NCBI GenBank assembly: GCA_947359465.1
Contig: OX375881.1
Location: 77,965,914 to 78,029,913 of the forward strand
Direction: 5' to 3'
Length of the DNA stretch: 64,000 nt
DNA from: Metellina segmentata
Lineage: Eukaryota; Arthropoda; Arachnida; Araneae; Tetragnathidae
Within the stretch, counting starts at the first letter, position 1; every line of letters starts with the position of its first letter. Both the position numbers and the translations under genes were made by a program. Below, in pieces: positions 63,781-64,000 of this stretch. Below the pieces are notes generated by a model, which made no database searches, was not told the origin of the DNA, and worked only from the letters and a program-made list of their open reading frames with translations.

Positions 63781-64000
63781 CGAATGTTTACGTATTTATC
63801 TAAACGTCAAGTGGAAGAGAGTTTTATATAAAGTTGAGGTCAAGTTAAGTAGTTTTTGGTTCAATAAGCATCTTTGTGTGGGTGAATGGAATTCTTAAAT
63901 TTCTATGTACATGTAAGAGTAACTATCAATAATGATTCTATAGAAATTACTATATGCATTACCCTACGCTGTGCAAAGACTAATGAAAAATAATAATTGT
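63781..64000 (+). repeat. AT-rich decayed copy of the island edge at 62740-62960
   Basis: CGAATGTTTACGTATTTATC pairs with CGAGTGTTTACTTATTTATC (62739). GAATGGAATTCTTAAAT pairs with GGATGGAATTCTTAAAC, and AATGATTCTATAGAAATTAC with AATGATGCTATGGAAATTAC. The offset is about 1040 bp. It continues past the window end. Confidence 0.88.

Overview
This 64-kb window looks like a gene desert from an AT-rich arthropod genome, most likely a chelicerate (a spider is my best guess). The evidence is the mix of relics: tRNA-headed SINEs, Tc1/Tcb2-like and mariner-like transposases, a CR1-like reverse transcriptase, small Helitrons, and (TA)n runs of up to 323 bp. I recognise no host protein-coding gene, rRNA or functional tRNA. 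Prokaryotic organisation (operons, ribosome binding sites, CRISPR) is absent. The taxonomic call rests on pattern memory of transposon proteins, not on a search.

Layout. 1-9.4 kb: a SINE sitting on the end of a small mariner relic, an unexplained GC-richer block, two broken Tc1-like pieces (one split by a SINE with a clean target-site duplication), and more SINE copies. 9.4-23 kb: a complete 1.63-kb non-autonomous Helitron, a locally duplicated block carrying a palindromic motif and a tRNA-Asp-derived SINE, a small Helitron, a LINE C-terminal scrap, and a second, 3'-truncated Helitron. 23-31.4 kb: a 4-copy ~260-bp tandem array, a duplicated block, a long (TA)n tract, a Tcb2-like pseudogene and a second cluster of the palindromic motif. 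32-43 kb: a 5'-truncated CR1-like LINE and three decayed tandem arrays. 44-51.5 kb: an internally deleted mariner with both terminal repeats, another Tc1-like pseudogene, a 411-bp duplication and a third Helitron copy in reverse orientation. 54-64 kb: three further tandem arrays and a mariner whose catalytic spacing reads as DD41D, with both terminal inverted repeats preserved.

Mobile parts. No transposase here is intact, so all DNA transposons in the window depend on proteins from elsewhere. The Helitrons carry no Rep/helicase and are non-autonomous. Two SINE families with different tRNA heads share a CAACAACA-type tail, which suggests mobilisation by the same LINE machinery.

Main unexplained structure. 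At several places a GC-richer island (about 50% GC in the samples I counted) is flanked by tandem copies of its own edges that have drifted to about 32% GC. The same arrangement recurs near 15.5, 25, 38.3, 42.2, 55.4, 57.7 and 62.5 kb. I read this as conserved cores shedding local duplicates that decay towards the AT-rich background; this is an inference, and the features give the positions needed to test it.
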